From Macondimonas sp045864775 (lineage in GTDB: Bacteria; Pseudomonadota; Gammaproteobacteria; UBA5335): a stretch of DNA of 64,000 nt. Shown in pieces: positions 55,339 through 63,606 of this stretch. The notes below the pieces were generated by a model that saw nothing but the letters and a program-made list of their open reading frames with translations, did no database searches and was not told the DNA's origin. Within the stretch, counting starts at the first letter, position 1. Each line of letters starts with the position of its first letter. The translations under genes and the position numbers were made by a program. The DNA is taken from contig BTVR01000002.1 in NCBI GenBank assembly GCA_045864775.1, positions 992,001 through 1,056,000 of the forward strand, in the 5' to 3' direction.

Positions 55339-56400
55339 GTGTTGTTCAAATCGCGAACGAAGCCGCTGCTCGGGATCGACATCAGCTCGACGGCCGTCAA
55401 GCTGATCGAACTCGGTGGCCAGCGCCAGCAGCTCCAGGTGACGAGCTACGCCGCGGTCGGCCTGCCCGCCGATTCGGTCGTCGACAAGCAAGTGATCGAT
55501 CCCGAAGCGGTGGGGCAAGCGATCCGCAAGGCCGTCAAGCAATCGGGTACGCGCACTCGCGACGTGGTGGTCGCGGTGGGCGGGGCGACGGTCATCTCCA
55601 AGGTCATTTCCATGCCAGCCGATTTGTCGGACCGGGAGCTGGAGCAGCAGATTCGCCTTGAAGCCGATCAATACATCCCCTACCCCCTCGAGGAAGTCGG
55701 GATGGACTTCGAGGTGATCGGTCCCTCCGCCACGGAAGACGACTCCGTGGATGTGTTCCTGGCCGCCTGTCGCACCGACGCCATCGACAACCGCGTCGCC
55801 GCCATCCATCTCGGCGGCTTGACGTGCAAGATCGTGGATATCGAGTCCAATGCGCTGGAAAACGCCTGCCAGTTGATCGCCGAACAGATCCACTTGAAAA
55901 ATGCCGATCAGGGCATCGCCGTCGTCGACATCGGCGCCACGACCACCACACTCAACATCATGCAAGCCGGCAACATCCTCTACAGCCGCGACCAGGCCTT
56001 CGGCGGCAAGCAGTTGACCGAGGAGATCATGGCGCACTACGGCCTGTCCTATGAGGAGGCGGGCAAGGCCAAGCGGCGTGGCGGTCTGCCGGAAAGTTAT
56101 GGCGAGGAGGTCCTCCGACCGTTCATACAGGACATCACCAATCAGATCGACCGGGCGCTGCAGTTCTTCTTTTCCTCCAGCAGCCGCATCGAGAAAATCG
56201 GCCAAATCATTCTCGCCGGGGGATGCGCCGGCATCCCCGGCATCGACCAGGCCGTCGAGGAACAGCTGGAAGTCGCCACACGCATCGCCAATCCCTTCGC
56301 CAGCATGAAGATCATGCCTCGGGCACGACCTAAGCAACTGAAACTGGACGCACCGGCCCTGATGACGGCCTGCGGCCTGGCCATGCGGAGTTTCGACTGA
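55339..56400 (+). CDS. pilM: Type IV pilus inner-membrane platform protein PilM
   Basis: This 353-residue actin-like cytoplasmic ATPase-fold protein belongs to the pilus assembly platform. It has LLGIDISSTAVKLIEL at the N-terminus, AVVDIGATTTTLNI and ILAGGCAGIPGID. It binds the N-terminal tail of PilN. The start is GTG at 55339, with GGGGA 7 bp upstream, giving the canonical length (about 354); the upstream in-frame extension is non-homologous. It is the first gene of pilMNOPQ and is divergent from mrcA. Confidence 0.97.
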   Translation: MLFKSRTKPLLGIDISSTAVKLIELGGQRQQLQVTSYAAVGLPADSVVDKQVIDPEAVGQAIRKAVKQSGTRTRDVVVAVGGATVISKVISMPADLSDRELEQQIRLEADQYIPYPLEEVGMDFEVIGPSATEDDSVDVFLAACRTDAIDNRVAAIHLGGLTCKIVDIESNALENACQLIAEQIHLKNADQGIAVVDIGATTTTLNIMQAGNILYSRDQAFGGKQLTEEIMAHYGLSYEEAGKAKRRGGLPESYGEEVLRPFIQDITNQIDRALQFFFSSSSRIEKIGQIILAGGCAGIPGIDQAVEEQLEVATRIANPFASMKIMPRARPKQLKLDAPALMTACGLAMRSFD

Positions 56401-56963
56401 TGGGCCACCACATCAACCTCCTCCCCTGGCGCGAACAGCAACGCAAGGATGACCAACGCCAGTTCTTCATCAGTGCGGCCGGAACGGCCATCGTCGCGCT
56501 GGGCGGGGTGTTTCTCGTCAACTCCTACGTGCAGACGCACGTCGACCGTCAAAACGCGCGCAACGCGCGAATCGAGGCGGAAAACCGGCAGCTCGATGCC
56601 CAGATCGCGGAAATCCGGGATCTGCAGCAATCGCGACAAAATCTGATCGAACGCATGCGCATCATCGAAGAGCTGCAGGACCAGCGCACCACCAGCGTCC
56701 ATCTCTTCGACGAACTCATCCGGACGCTGCCCGACGGCGTCACCCTGCTGGTCATGCGCCAGGAAGGCAACCAGATCACCTTGGAAGGGCAGGCTCAGTC
56801 CAACGCCCGCGTTTCCAGCTACATGAAAAACCTCGACGTTTCGCCCTGGTTCCAGGACCCACAGCTGGTGGTCATCGAAACCAAGGACGGCAAGAACGGG
56901 CGTTTCGCACAGTTCTCGCTGCGCGTGCAGTTGAACCGGTCGGGCACGGAGGGTCAGTCGTGA
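56400..56963 (+). CDS. pilN: Type IV pilus assembly protein PilN
   Basis: This 187-residue bitopic protein has the conserved cytoplasmic tail INLLPWREQQRK that docks onto PilM, one transmembrane segment (about 22-40), a coiled coil (about 45-85) and a periplasmic ferredoxin-like domain. It pairs with PilO. Its start shares one base with the pilM stop (TGATG). Confidence 0.96.
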   Translation: MGHHINLLPWREQQRKDDQRQFFISAAGTAIVALGGVFLVNSYVQTHVDRQNARNARIEAENRQLDAQIAEIRDLQQSRQNLIERMRIIEELQDQRTTSVHLFDELIRTLPDGVTLLVMRQEGNQITLEGQAQSNARVSSYMKNLDVSPWFQDPQLVVIETKDGKNGRFAQFSLRVQLNRSGTEGQS

Positions 56964-57604
56964 AATTCGATCTCTCGGCGATGCTCGCCGATCTGCGCAA
57001 GGTCGATCCCAACAATCCCGGCGCCTGGCCCCCTTCGGTCCGCAATCTGGCGCTGGCCGTGCTGTTGCTGATCTTGGGCGGCCTCGGTTACTGGTTCCAG
57101 ATTCAGCCTCAACTGACCGCCCTCAAGGCGGCCCAGGCCAAGGAACCGGAACTCCGGCAGAGCTTCGAGAGCAAGCAGCGTCAGGTTGCGAACCTGGACG
57201 CCTACAAGGGCCAGTTGCGGGACATCCAGACCCGCTTCGCGGTCATGCTGCGCCAGCTGCCCAGCCAGACCGAAATGGCCAATCTCCTCCAGGACATCTC
57301 CCAGACGCGTGTTGCCACCGGCCTGGAAGAACAGGTGTTCAAGCCCGAGCCAGAGCACTCCAAAGAGTTCTACGCCGAAGCGCCGATTCGCATCCGCCTG
57401 ACCGGGAGCTATCACCAGATGGGCGACTTCGCCAGCGGGCTGGCTGCCTTGCCGCGCATCGTCACCTTGAGCAACATCAGCCTCACAGGCGCCAAGGCCG
57501 GTGAGGGCGGGCTCGTCATGGACGCCGTTGCCATGACGTATCGCTACCTCGAAGAACCCAGCGGCTCTGCGGCCGCGAGCGCGGTGGGAGGGGTCAAGCC
57601 ATGA
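56960..57604 (+). CDS. pilO: Type IV pilus assembly protein PilO
   Basis: This 214-residue protein has one transmembrane segment (about 32-50), a coiled coil and a ferredoxin-like periplasmic domain. The region FKPEPEHSKEFYAEAPIRI and LTGSYHQMGDFASGLAALPRI is characteristic. It forms heterodimers with PilN that support PilP and the secretin. The start is GTG at 56960, overlapping the pilN stop as GTGA. Confidence 0.96.
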   Translation: MKFDLSAMLADLRKVDPNNPGAWPPSVRNLALAVLLLILGGLGYWFQIQPQLTALKAAQAKEPELRQSFESKQRQVANLDAYKGQLRDIQTRFAVMLRQLPSQTEMANLLQDISQTRVATGLEEQVFKPEPEHSKEFYAEAPIRIRLTGSYHQMGDFASGLAALPRIVTLSNISLTGAKAGEGGLVMDAVAMTYRYLEEPSGSAAASAVGGVKP

Positions 57605-58152
57605 AGCGGGCCCAGCTGTTGCGATTCCGGCCGAGAAAATCCCTGTCTCGCGCCGCTCGGGGAGGTCTGATCGGGCTCGCCTTGCTGAGTGGCTGCAGTG
57701 CGGATTCGACCGATCTGGACGCCTACTTCGCCGAGGTCAAGGCGCGCAAATCGACCGACATCGAACCCGTGCCGCAGATGCGGCCCTATGAACGCTTTGC
57801 CTATTCGCCGGCCGGACGCCGCAGTCCCTTCGACAATCCCGAAACCGAGATGGCCCGACAGCTTCCCAACAACGGCCTCTCGCCTGACATGCGCCGCGCC
57901 CGGCAGCCCCTGGAAGAATTCCCGATCGACGCCCTGAGCCTGCTGGGCATGCTGGGCTACGGCGAGAAACGCTGGGGACTGGTACGCACGGCAGACGGCG
58001 TCATCCACCGGGTGGCGGTCGGGCAGTACCTGGGCCGCAACAACGGTCGGGTCATCGCCATTTCCGAACGGGAGATCCGGCTGAAAGAAATCGTCCCCGA
58101 CGGTCTCGGCGGCTGGATGCAGCGCGATGCCGCCATCGCGCTGAGCGAATGA
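57601..58152 (+). CDS. pilP: Type IV pilus lipoprotein PilP
   Basis: This 183-residue lipoprotein has a signal ending LALLSGC (lipid-anchored Cys about residue 32 after a long basic N-region). An extended region that binds PilN/O (RPYERFAYSP, RSPFDNP) follows. The C-terminal homology-region domain (about 95-175: GYGEKRWGLVRTADGVIHRV) contacts the PilQ N0 domain. The start overlaps the pilO stop (ATGA). Confidence 0.96.
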   Translation: MKRAQLLRFRPRKSLSRAARGGLIGLALLSGCSADSTDLDAYFAEVKARKSTDIEPVPQMRPYERFAYSPAGRRSPFDNPETEMARQLPNNGLSPDMRRARQPLEEFPIDALSLLGMLGYGEKRWGLVRTADGVIHRVAVGQYLGRNNGRVIAISEREIRLKEIVPDGLGGWMQRDAAIALSE

Positions 58153-58219
58153 GGGCGGGCGCGTGATCGGACAGCCATCAGTCAGGCCCGGCGAACGGGC
58201 CGCCTTGGAGAATCAGATA

Positions 58220-60520
58220 ATGAACATGCCTGCTGTCATCTGCCGGGGGCCGCGCTGGCTCTGCGCCTGCCTGCTCGCGCTCCTGACCGGCGTCGTCCAC
58301 GCCGGGCCGACGCTGGAACGCATCGAGCACAGCCGCCGCAGCGCGGATCAGCTGGAGATCGCGCTGATTCTTTCAGGCCCCGCACCCCAGCCCCAGATCT
58401 TCACCACGCGCACGCCGAGCCGCATCGCGCTCGACCTGCCGGCCGTTACCAACGGGGTGACCCAACGCAGCATCCCCATCGGCGTCGGGCTCACCCAGGC
58501 CGTGCAGGTGGCCGAAGCCGGCGGACGCACGCGGGTGGTGATCGAACTGACCGATTTGCCGCAGTACGGCATGCAGGTGCAGGACAACCGCATCGTGCTG
58601 ACGCTCGACAATCGCAAGGTCACCGGCGTGAGCGCCGCCGCACCGACAAGCCCCGCCGCTCCGGCCTCGGCGACGCCCGTCACCGCGGGGGTCCGCAGCC
58701 TCGATTTCCGGCGCGGGGACCAGGGCGAGGGCCTGATCCTGATCGAGCTCAATGATCCCAAGACGGTCATGGACATGACCGCGCAGGGCGAGGACACCAT
58801 CGTCACCCTGAGCCAGGCCCATCTTCCCGAGTCACTGCGCCAGCGCCTCGACGTGCGCGACTTCGCCACCCCGGTGCACACCATCGAGGCCCGCCAGAAA
58901 GGCAGCGACGCCGTGCTGACCATCCGCGCCGCGCCCGAAGCCCAGTCCATGGCCTATCAGACCGACGGCATCCTCACCATCGCCATGCGCGTTCCCGCGA
59001 AATCGGACCAGCCGGGCAGCGCCCTGGGACGTTTCGGCGGCGGCCCGCCCGTCAGCCTCAACTTCCAGAACGTGGAGACCCGCGCGCTGTTGCAGATCCT
59101 CGCCGACGTGTCCGGCAGGAACATCGTCCTGTCCGACAGCATCGGCGGGACCATGGCGCTGCGACTGCAGAACGTGCCGTGGGATCAGGCGCTGGAGATC
59201 ATCATGCAGGCCCGCGGACTGGCCCTGCGCGAGGTCGGCGACACCATTATGATCGCGCCTTCCAAAGAAATTGCCGATATTCGTGAACAACAGCGCAACG
59301 CGGAAAAAATTGCGCCGATGCGCTCGGAAATCATCCAGATCAACTATGCCAAGGCTACCGAAATCGCCAACTTAATCATGGGGCAAAGCGCAATCAAAGC
59401 GGCGTCACAAGGCACAATCGCTGGTGAAGTGGCTGGGGCATTGGCCAGTCAAACGAACGGAAATGACAGCTACAGTGCCGGCAGCTTAGCTGGCGCCGCA
59501 GCGGGCGAGTCTTACACTTCAGTTTCCAACGTCAACAGCACCCGCTCCATGCTATCACCTGAAGGTTATGTGACTGCGGACACACGCACCAATACATTGA
59601 TCGTAACTGACACCGCGAGCCGCCTCGCCGACATCCGTGCCTTGGTGGCCAAGCTGGACATCCCCGTCATGCAGGTACTCATAGAGGCAAGAATCGTAGT
59701 GGCGAGCGATGACTTCAGCCGCGATCTCGGGGCCCGCTTCGGCTTCACGGGGCTCGACACCTTCGAGAAGCGGCGCGGCATCAGCACGACCAGCGGGACG
59801 CTGGAGGGCACCGACACCATGGTTGCCGGCTCACTCGACAGCCTGATCGAGAACGGCACCGTGTTTCCGACCAAAATCCCGACCGGCGAGGGCGGCGTAC
59901 CCCAGCGGCTCAACGTGAACCTGCCCGCCATTCCTGCCGGCGGAACCCCGGCCTCCCTGGCGCTGGCCATCCTCGGGCGTGATTTCCTGGTCGATCTCGA
60001 ACTCTCGGCCCTGCAGGCCGAAGGCAAGGGCGAGATTCTGTCCAATCCCCGCGTCCTGACGGCCAACCAGATGCCTGCCTCTATCCGTCAAGGCGTCGAG
60101 ATTCCCTACCAGCAGTCTGCCGGCGGCTCCTCGGGCGGGACGTCGATCGCCTTCAAGGAGGCGGTACTTTCATTACAGGTGATACCGCAAATCACCCCTG
60201 ACAATCGAGTCATCATGGATCTCCGGGTAACGCGAGACAATGTCGGGCGACTGATCCCGACCGGCACCGGCGGCTTCGTGCCCAGCATCGACAAACGCCA
60301 GCTCAACACCCAGGTGCTGGTGAGCAACGGCGAGACCATCGTCCTGGGCGGCGTCTACGAACAGGAAACGAGCGACACCGTGAACAAGATCCCCCTGCTG
60401 GGGGACATTCCGCTGCTCGGCGCCCTGTTCCGCCAGAGCAGCAAGGGCGATACCAAGCGCGAACTGCTGATCTTCATCACGCCCAAGATCGTGCAGCAGG
60501 GCCTCGCCATGACGCCCTGA
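58220..60520 (+). CDS. pilQ: Type IV pilus secretin PilQ
   Basis: This protein of about 766 residues forms the outer-membrane channel for the pilus. It has a signal peptide (ending VVHA, about residue 28), an AMIN domain that binds peptidoglycan (about 30-130, with a second copy up to about 250), an N0/STN domain (about 275-345), an N1 domain and the secretin pore. The pore region has NPRVLTANQMPASIRQGVEIPY and ends GALFRQSSKGDTKRELLIFITPKI in pattern. The start at 58220 has GGAG 9 bp upstream; a GTG at 58163 is less likely. The stretch 59230-59700 is lower in GC with different codon choice, and encodes a Ser/Gly/Ala-rich insert inside the N1-secretin region. Confidence 0.96.
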   Translation: MNMPAVICRGPRWLCACLLALLTGVVHAGPTLERIEHSRRSADQLEIALILSGPAPQPQIFTTRTPSRIALDLPAVTNGVTQRSIPIGVGLTQAVQVAEAGGRTRVVIELTDLPQYGMQVQDNRIVLTLDNRKVTGVSAAAPTSPAAPASATPVTAGVRSLDFRRGDQGEGLILIELNDPKTVMDMTAQGEDTIVTLSQAHLPESLRQRLDVRDFATPVHTIEARQKGSDAVLTIRAAPEAQSMAYQTDGILTIAMRVPAKSDQPGSALGRFGGGPPVSLNFQNVETRALLQILADVSGRNIVLSDSIGGTMALRLQNVPWDQALEIIMQARGLALREVGDTIMIAPSKEIADIREQQRNAEKIAPMRSEIIQINYAKATEIANLIMGQSAIKAASQGTIAGEVAGALASQTNGNDSYSAGSLAGAAAGESYTSVSNVNSTRSMLSPEGYVTADTRTNTLIVTDTASRLADIRALVAKLDIPVMQVLIEARIVVASDDFSRDLGARFGFTGLDTFEKRRGISTTSGTLEGTDTMVAGSLDSLIENGTVFPTKIPTGEGGVPQRLNVNLPAIPAGGTPASLALAILGRDFLVDLELSALQAEGKGEILSNPRVLTANQMPASIRQGVEIPYQQSAGGSSGGTSIAFKEAVLSLQVIPQITPDNRVIMDLRVTRDNVGRLIPTGTGGFVPSIDKRQLNTQVLVSNGETIVLGGVYEQETSDTVNKIPLLGDIPLLGALFRQSSKGDTKRELLIFITPKIVQQGLAMTP

Positions 60521-60528
60521 GGACACGC

Positions 60529-60572
60529 CGAGGACGCCGCAGGCGACGGCGCCGCGGGCTGCCGCGTCCTCG
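60529..60572 (+). other. Long GC-rich hairpin between pilQ and aroK
   Basis: A perfect 9-bp stem (60529-60537 with 60564-60572) continues after a 1x1 mismatch with four more pairs (60539-60542 with 60559-60562) around a 16-nt loop. It begins 9 bp after the pilQ stop and has no T run. It could stabilise the pil mRNA end or help terminate it. Confidence 0.5.
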
Positions 60573-60581
60573 TCGCCCCGG

Positions 60582-60587
60582 TATACT
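60582..60587 (+). promoter_or_regulatory. Candidate aroK promoter -10 adjacent to the start codon
   Basis: TATACT lies 7 bp before the aroK ATG (60595). With normal spacing, transcription would start at or within a base of the start codon, giving a leaderless message. The -35 (CTGCCG, 60559-60564, 17 bp away) matches only 3 of 6. Confidence 0.4.
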
Positions 60588-60594
60588 GGGCGCC

Positions 60595-61158
60595 ATGGAC
60601 CATTTGCCCGAACGCATCTTTCTCGTCGGCCCGATGGGGGCCGGCAAGACCACCGTAGGCCAACGGCTGGCGCATTTGCTCGGCTATCACTTCATCGACA
60701 CCGATCACGAAATCGAGGCGCGCACCGGCGTCGACATCGCCTACATCTTCGAGCGCGAGGGCGAAGACGGCTTCCGCCGCCGCGAGGCTGCTGCGATTGC
60801 GGAACTGACCCAGCGGCCGCACGCCATCCTCGCCACGGGCGGCGGCTCGGTCCTGAGCGCCGACAACCGCCGCGCCCTCGGCGAACGCGGACTGGTGATC
60901 TACCTCGCCGCCTCCGTGGCGGAACAGCTCCGCCGCACCCGCCACAGCACCCACCGCCCCCTGCTGAGAACGCCCGATCGCGAGGCGCGCCTGCAGGCGC
61001 TGCTGGATACGCGCGATCCGCTGTACCGGGAAATCGCCGACTGGATCGTGGACACGGACGGCCAGCAGCCGCGCCATGTCGCCAACCGCCTTGCCGAGCG
61101 TTTGCGCCCCTCGACCGCGCCGGCCGCCCACGCCGCATCCCCCCTGACCACCACGTAA
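60595..61158 (+). CDS. aroK: Shikimate kinase
   Basis: This 187-residue kinase phosphorylates shikimate in aromatic amino acid synthesis. It has IFLVGPMGAGKTTVGQRLA (Walker A), FIDTDHEIEARTG (substrate Asp), FRRREAAAI and LATGGGSVL. The lid region THRPLL follows. The C-terminal 20 residues are an Ala/Pro/Thr-rich extension without family conservation. No Shine-Dalgarno sequence precedes the ATG, and no other in-frame start upstream exists, which fits the near-adjacent -10 element. aroB follows after 10 bp. Confidence 0.97.
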   Translation: MDHLPERIFLVGPMGAGKTTVGQRLAHLLGYHFIDTDHEIEARTGVDIAYIFEREGEDGFRRREAAAIAELTQRPHAILATGGGSVLSADNRRALGERGLVIYLAASVAEQLRRTRHSTHRPLLRTPDREARLQALLDTRDPLYREIADWIVDTDGQQPRHVANRLAERLRPSTAPAAHAASPLTTT

Positions 61159-61168
61159 GCCCGACCCC

Positions 61169-62251
61169 ATGCAGACCGTCACCGTCGACCTCGATACGCG
61201 CAGCTACCCCATCCACATCGGTGCCGGACTTCTGGGAGCCGCCGAATGGTGGGCGCCCTATCTGGGCAACCGGACGATGATCATCACCAACACGGTGCTG
61301 GCCGAACGGCATCTGGTGCCCGTGCAGACGGCGTTACAGGGGCGCGCCTTCGAAACGCTGATCCTGCCGGACGGGGAAGCCACCAAGACGCTGGCCACCG
61401 TGGAACGGATCTGGGACGCGCTGCTCGCGGCACGCTTCGGGCGCGATGCCACCCTCATCGCCCTGGGGGGCGGGGTCATCGGCGATCTCACGGGCTTTGC
61501 CGCCGCGTGCTACCAGCGCGGCATCGATTTCATCCAGATGCCGACCACGCTGCTGGCGCAGGTCGATTCTTCGGTGGGCGGCAAGACCGGCGTCAACCAC
61601 CCGCGCGGCAAGAACATGATCGGCGCCTTCCATCAGCCGCGCTGCGTGATCGCCGATCTCGACACCCTGGGCACCCTGCCCGAGCGCGAACTGCGCGCCG
61701 GCCTCGCCGAGGTGATCAAGTACGGCCTCATCGCCGACGCCGCGTTCTTCGCCTGGCTGGAAGCGCATCTGGACGCGCTGCTCGCGCGCGAGCCCGCGGC
61801 CTTGAGCCATGCCATCGCCGTTTCCTGTCGCACCAAGGCCGCGATCGTGGCGGCGGACGAGCGGGAAAGCGGCGTGCGCGCCCTGCTCAACCTGGGGCAC
61901 ACCTTTGGCCACGCCATCGAAACCGGCACGGGCTACGGCACCTGGCTGCACGGCGAGGCGGTTGCCACCGGCATGATCATGGCGGCCGAACTCTCGGCCC
62001 GCCTGGGTCGCCTGTCCTCCGCAGCGGTCGACCGCGTCCGCCGCCTCATCGACCGCGCCGGCCTGCCGGTCATGGCACCGGCGAGCCTTGATACCGAGCG
62101 CTTCCTGGAACTGATGGCCGTGGACAAGAAAGCGCAAGCCGGCCGGCTGCGTCTGGTCCTGTTGCGCGCCATCGGCGAGGCGGAACTGCGCAGCGACACC
62201 GATCCGGGCGTGCTGCGCGCGTTGCTGGACCAATTCCCGCGTGGCCCCTGA
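61169..62251 (+). CDS. aroB: 3-dehydroquinate synthase
   Basis: This 360-residue NAD- and zinc-dependent enzyme closes the ring of 3-dehydroquinate, the second step of the shikimate pathway. Motifs: LPDGEATKTLATVERIWD, ALGGGVIGDLTGFAA, MPTTLLAQVDSSVGGKTGVNH in pattern, AEVIKYGLI (metal-ligand Glu) and LNLGHTFGHAIE (metal-ligand His). WLHGEAVATGM is a further ligand region. It is directly after aroK and overlaps dgt by 11 bp. Confidence 0.98.
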   Translation: MQTVTVDLDTRSYPIHIGAGLLGAAEWWAPYLGNRTMIITNTVLAERHLVPVQTALQGRAFETLILPDGEATKTLATVERIWDALLAARFGRDATLIALGGGVIGDLTGFAAACYQRGIDFIQMPTTLLAQVDSSVGGKTGVNHPRGKNMIGAFHQPRCVIADLDTLGTLPERELRAGLAEVIKYGLIADAAFFAWLEAHLDALLAREPAALSHAIAVSCRTKAAIVAADERESGVRALLNLGHTFGHAIETGTGYGTWLHGEAVATGMIMAAELSARLGRLSSAAVDRVRRLIDRAGLPVMAPASLDTERFLELMAVDKKAQAGRLRLVLLRAIGEAELRSDTDPGVLRALLDQFPRGP

Positions 62252-63449
62252 TCCCTTCGCTTTCGACCCGGAAGCGGCGCTCGCGCCCTATGCCTCGCGC
62301 AGCCGCATGAGCCGCGGCCGCGCCTATCCCGAACCGCCACCGCGCTATCGCACCGAGTTCCAGCGCGATCGCGACCGCATCGTCCACAGCGGTGCGTTCC
62401 GGCGACTCGAATACAAGACCCAGGTCTTCGTCAATCACGTCGGCGACATGTACCGCACCCGGCTCACGCACACGCTGGAAGTCGCGCAGATCGCCCGTGG
62501 CATCGCGCGCGCCCTGCGCCTCAATGAAGACTTGGCCGAGGCCATCGCCCTTGCCCACGACCTCGGCCACACCCCTTTCGGTCACGCCGGGCAGGAAGCA
62601 CTCCATGTCTGCATGCGGCCCTATGGTGGCTTCGAGCACAACCGCCAGTCGCTGCGCGTGGTCGATGCGCTCGAGGCGCGCTACGCGGAGTTCGATGGCC
62701 TGAATCTGTGCTTCGAAACGCGCGAGGGCATCCTCAAGCACTGTGGCCGTGCCCACGCCCGGGCCCTGGGCGCCGTGGCAGCGCGTTTCATCGACGGTGG
62801 ACAACCCAGCCTGGAAGCACAACTCACCAATCTCGCCGACGAGATCGCCTACAACAACCACGATGTCGACGACGGTTTGCGCTCGGGCCTGATCACGGTC
62901 GAGCAACTGCGCGAGATCGACCTGTTCGCGGCGCCCTATCGTGAAGTCGCCGCTCGTTACGGCGCGCTGCCCGAGCGACGCCATGTCGCCGAAACGGTGC
63001 GCCGCATGATCGATGCACAGGTCGGCGACCTCATCGCCACGAGCCTGGACCGCATCGCAGAGGTGGCGCCCCGCCATCCGGACGAGGCGCGCGCGCAGCC
63101 GGCACCGCTGATCGCCTATAGCGACGCCATGGCCGCGAAAAACCTCGAGATCAAGCGATTTCTCTACCGCGCGCTCTACCGGCACCCGCAGGTCAACGCC
63201 ATGAACGCAGAGGCGCAGCAATTGATCGAGGCCTTGTTCGGGCATTTCATGGCGCATCCGGACGATCTGCCCGCCGACACCGCACAGAAGGCGCGGAACT
63301 TGCTTGACAGGGAAGGAATCGACGGGAAGGCTCGGACCATCGCGGACCACATCGCCGGCATGACCGACCGCTACGCCATCGCCCAAGGCGCCCGCTTGGG
63401 TCTGGTGGGCATCATGGCAACCGGGCAGGAGCCAGCGCTGTTTCGTTGA
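62241..63449 (+). CDS. dgt: Deoxyguanosinetriphosphate triphosphohydrolase-like protein
   Basis: This 402-residue HD-domain enzyme of the dGTPase-like family hydrolyses deoxynucleoside triphosphates to the nucleoside and triphosphate. HD-domain metal ligands are RTRLTHTLEVAQ (His), AHDLGHTPFGH (His-Asp) and LADEIAYNNHDVDDGL (Asp). The N-terminal RIVHSGAFRRLEYKTQVF is diagnostic. The start is GTG at 62241, inside the end of aroB. Substrate range of this shorter class is not proven by sequence. Confidence 0.95.
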   Translation: MAPDPFAFDPEAALAPYASRSRMSRGRAYPEPPPRYRTEFQRDRDRIVHSGAFRRLEYKTQVFVNHVGDMYRTRLTHTLEVAQIARGIARALRLNEDLAEAIALAHDLGHTPFGHAGQEALHVCMRPYGGFEHNRQSLRVVDALEARYAEFDGLNLCFETREGILKHCGRAHARALGAVAARFIDGGQPSLEAQLTNLADEIAYNNHDVDDGLRSGLITVEQLREIDLFAAPYREVAARYGALPERRHVAETVRRMIDAQVGDLIATSLDRIAEVAPRHPDEARAQPAPLIAYSDAMAAKNLEIKRFLYRALYRHPQVNAMNAEAQQLIEALFGHFMAHPDDLPADTAQKARNLLDREGIDGKARTIADHIAGMTDRYAIAQGARLGLVGIMATGQEPALFR

Positions 63450-63475
63450 ACGCGCGCGAGGGGGCGGGATATACT
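63446..63475 (+). promoter_or_regulatory. gltB promoter
   Basis: TTGAAC (63446-63451, 4 of 6) and TATACT (63470-63475, 5 of 6) lie 18 bp apart, with the -35 overlapping the dgt stop codon. Transcription would start near 63482, so the message has a leader of about 125 nt before gltB. Confidence 0.55.
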
Positions 63476-63566
63476 GGTCAGCCGCCTAGTGGCCTCCGGC
63501 GTGCTGTGCCCGTGTCCGGGTTCCGGTGCCAGGGTGGCCTGATTCCCGAGTCCATCGCCCCTCAGT

Positions 63567-63585
63567 GCGAAGCCCATGGCTTCGC
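63567..63585 (+). other. Perfect hairpin in the gltB leader
   Basis: Eight-base arms (GCGAAGCC and GGCTTCGC) pair without mismatch around a 3-nt loop, 21 bp upstream of the gltB start codon. No T run follows, so it is not a terminator. It sits just upstream of the ribosome-binding region and might influence translation or mRNA stability. Confidence 0.5.
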
Positions 63586-63606
63586 CTCCAGCCAGCAGAG
63601 CGAGCC

